Assembly (NCBI RefSeq): GCF_034675845.1
Contig: NZ_JAUCCU010000002.1
Location: 1 to 64,000, forward strand
Source of the DNA: Castellaniella sp.
Lineage (GTDB): Bacteria > Pseudomonadota > Gammaproteobacteria > Burkholderiales > Burkholderiaceae_B
Direction: 5' to 3'
Length of the DNA stretch: 64,000 nt
This document shows, in pieces, positions 63,872 to 64,000 of this stretch; position 1 is the stretch's first letter, and every line of letters begins with the position of its first letter. The notes below the pieces were generated by a model. The model saw only the letters and a list, made by a program, of their open reading frames with translations, made no database searches and was not told where the DNA came from. Made by a program: the position numbers and the translations under genes.

Positions 63872-64000
63872 TCAGTCTCCGGCCTTCAGCGCCACTTGAA
63901 CCAACCGGGCCCCCAGTGGCCCGGTCAGCACGTCGGCTGCGACGCTGATCAGATACCCGCGTCGTCCGCCATTCAGGTAGACCGTTTCATAGTCCAGCAG
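63872..64000 (-). CDS. YbaK/EbsC-family aminoacyl-tRNA deacylase (C-terminal part)
   Basis: The minus strand is open from the window edge to a TGA at 63872-63874 and encodes 42 residues: LLDYETVYLNGGRRGYLISV..., ending LVQVALKAGD. The ETVYxxGGxRG segment followed by a hydrophobic strand is the C-terminal end of YbaK/ProX-type Cys-tRNA(Pro) or prolyl-tRNA editing proteins. Only the tail is visible. Confidence 0.65.
   Translation of the reverse strand: MLDYETVYLNGGRRGYLISVAADVLTGPLGARLVQVALKAGD

Overview
The window is GC-rich DNA from a betaproteobacterium, most likely of the Alcaligenaceae. This rests on the protein flavour of the core genes (cysE, trmJ, suhB, accA, lysC, a TAXI-type TRAP transporter) and on codon use; no 16S gene is present to confirm it. 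About 30 kb is accessory DNA and about 23 kb on the right is ordinary chromosome.

Layout. 1-12230: a co-oriented, tightly overlapping conjugation module (traG, a CopG-like gene, trbB-C-D-E-J-L-F-G-I, DUF2274) of the type carried by Tn4371-like integrative elements. Its relaxase, integrase and ends lie outside the window. 12231-13310: an AbiF/Abi_2 HEPN-type protein preceded by tandem repeats, a promoter-like pair and a small folded RNA that ends in an intrinsic terminator. 13602-18867 (minus strand): a periplasmic repair and redox operon of a beta-propeller protein, a HiPIP, a two-component system of the HprRS/CusRS type and msrP-msrQ. 19385-21203: a persulfide module with a BigR/SqrR-like ArsR repressor, a rhodanese-DUF2892 protein and a divergent persulfide-dioxygenase-like hydrolase, with dyad operators between them. 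21755-40295: a complete type I-F CRISPR-Cas locus (cas1, cas2-3, csy1-4) and a very large array of 138 repeats, one of them split by an IS3-family element whose transposase is broken. 40340-44869: an orphan HigA-like antitoxin, a nucleosidase-like lipoprotein, a beta-lactamase-fold lipoprotein, an intergenic cluster of DnaA boxes that looks like a replication origin, and a MscS channel. 44866-64000: core genes cysE, trmJ, suhB, a TerC-CBS protein, lpxH, a cyclophilin, a TPR protein, cysS, an AlkA-like glycosylase, accA, tilS, lysC, small envelope proteins, tRNA-Ser(GCU), a SpmAB-like protein, tRNA-Arg(CCU), a TAXI TRAP transporter and the end of a YbaK-like gene.

The most interesting signal is in the 467-nt gap between cas2-3 and csy1. 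On the minus strand there is a lone degenerate copy of the CRISPR repeat (24/28 identical, 5' handle CTTAGGAA), followed by a pseudo-spacer and then a second hairpin with the same 5-bp stem and 5-nt loop as the repeat. The first 17 nt of the pseudo-spacer match a site 115-146 bp away in the same gap. That site carries an exact type I-F PAM (CC), and the only mismatch in the 17 nt is at position 6, which is flipped out and not read in Cascade. This is the architecture expected of a CreA/CreR-type CRISPR-resembling guide, by which the Csy complex would repress a promoter or a small toxin RNA rather than cut it. Two tiny ORFs in the gap are possible toxin or leader-peptide partners.

The second candidate system is the AbiF-like HEPN protein with its adjacent structured RNA, an arrangement related to the RNA-controlled toxin systems from which Cas13 is thought to derive.
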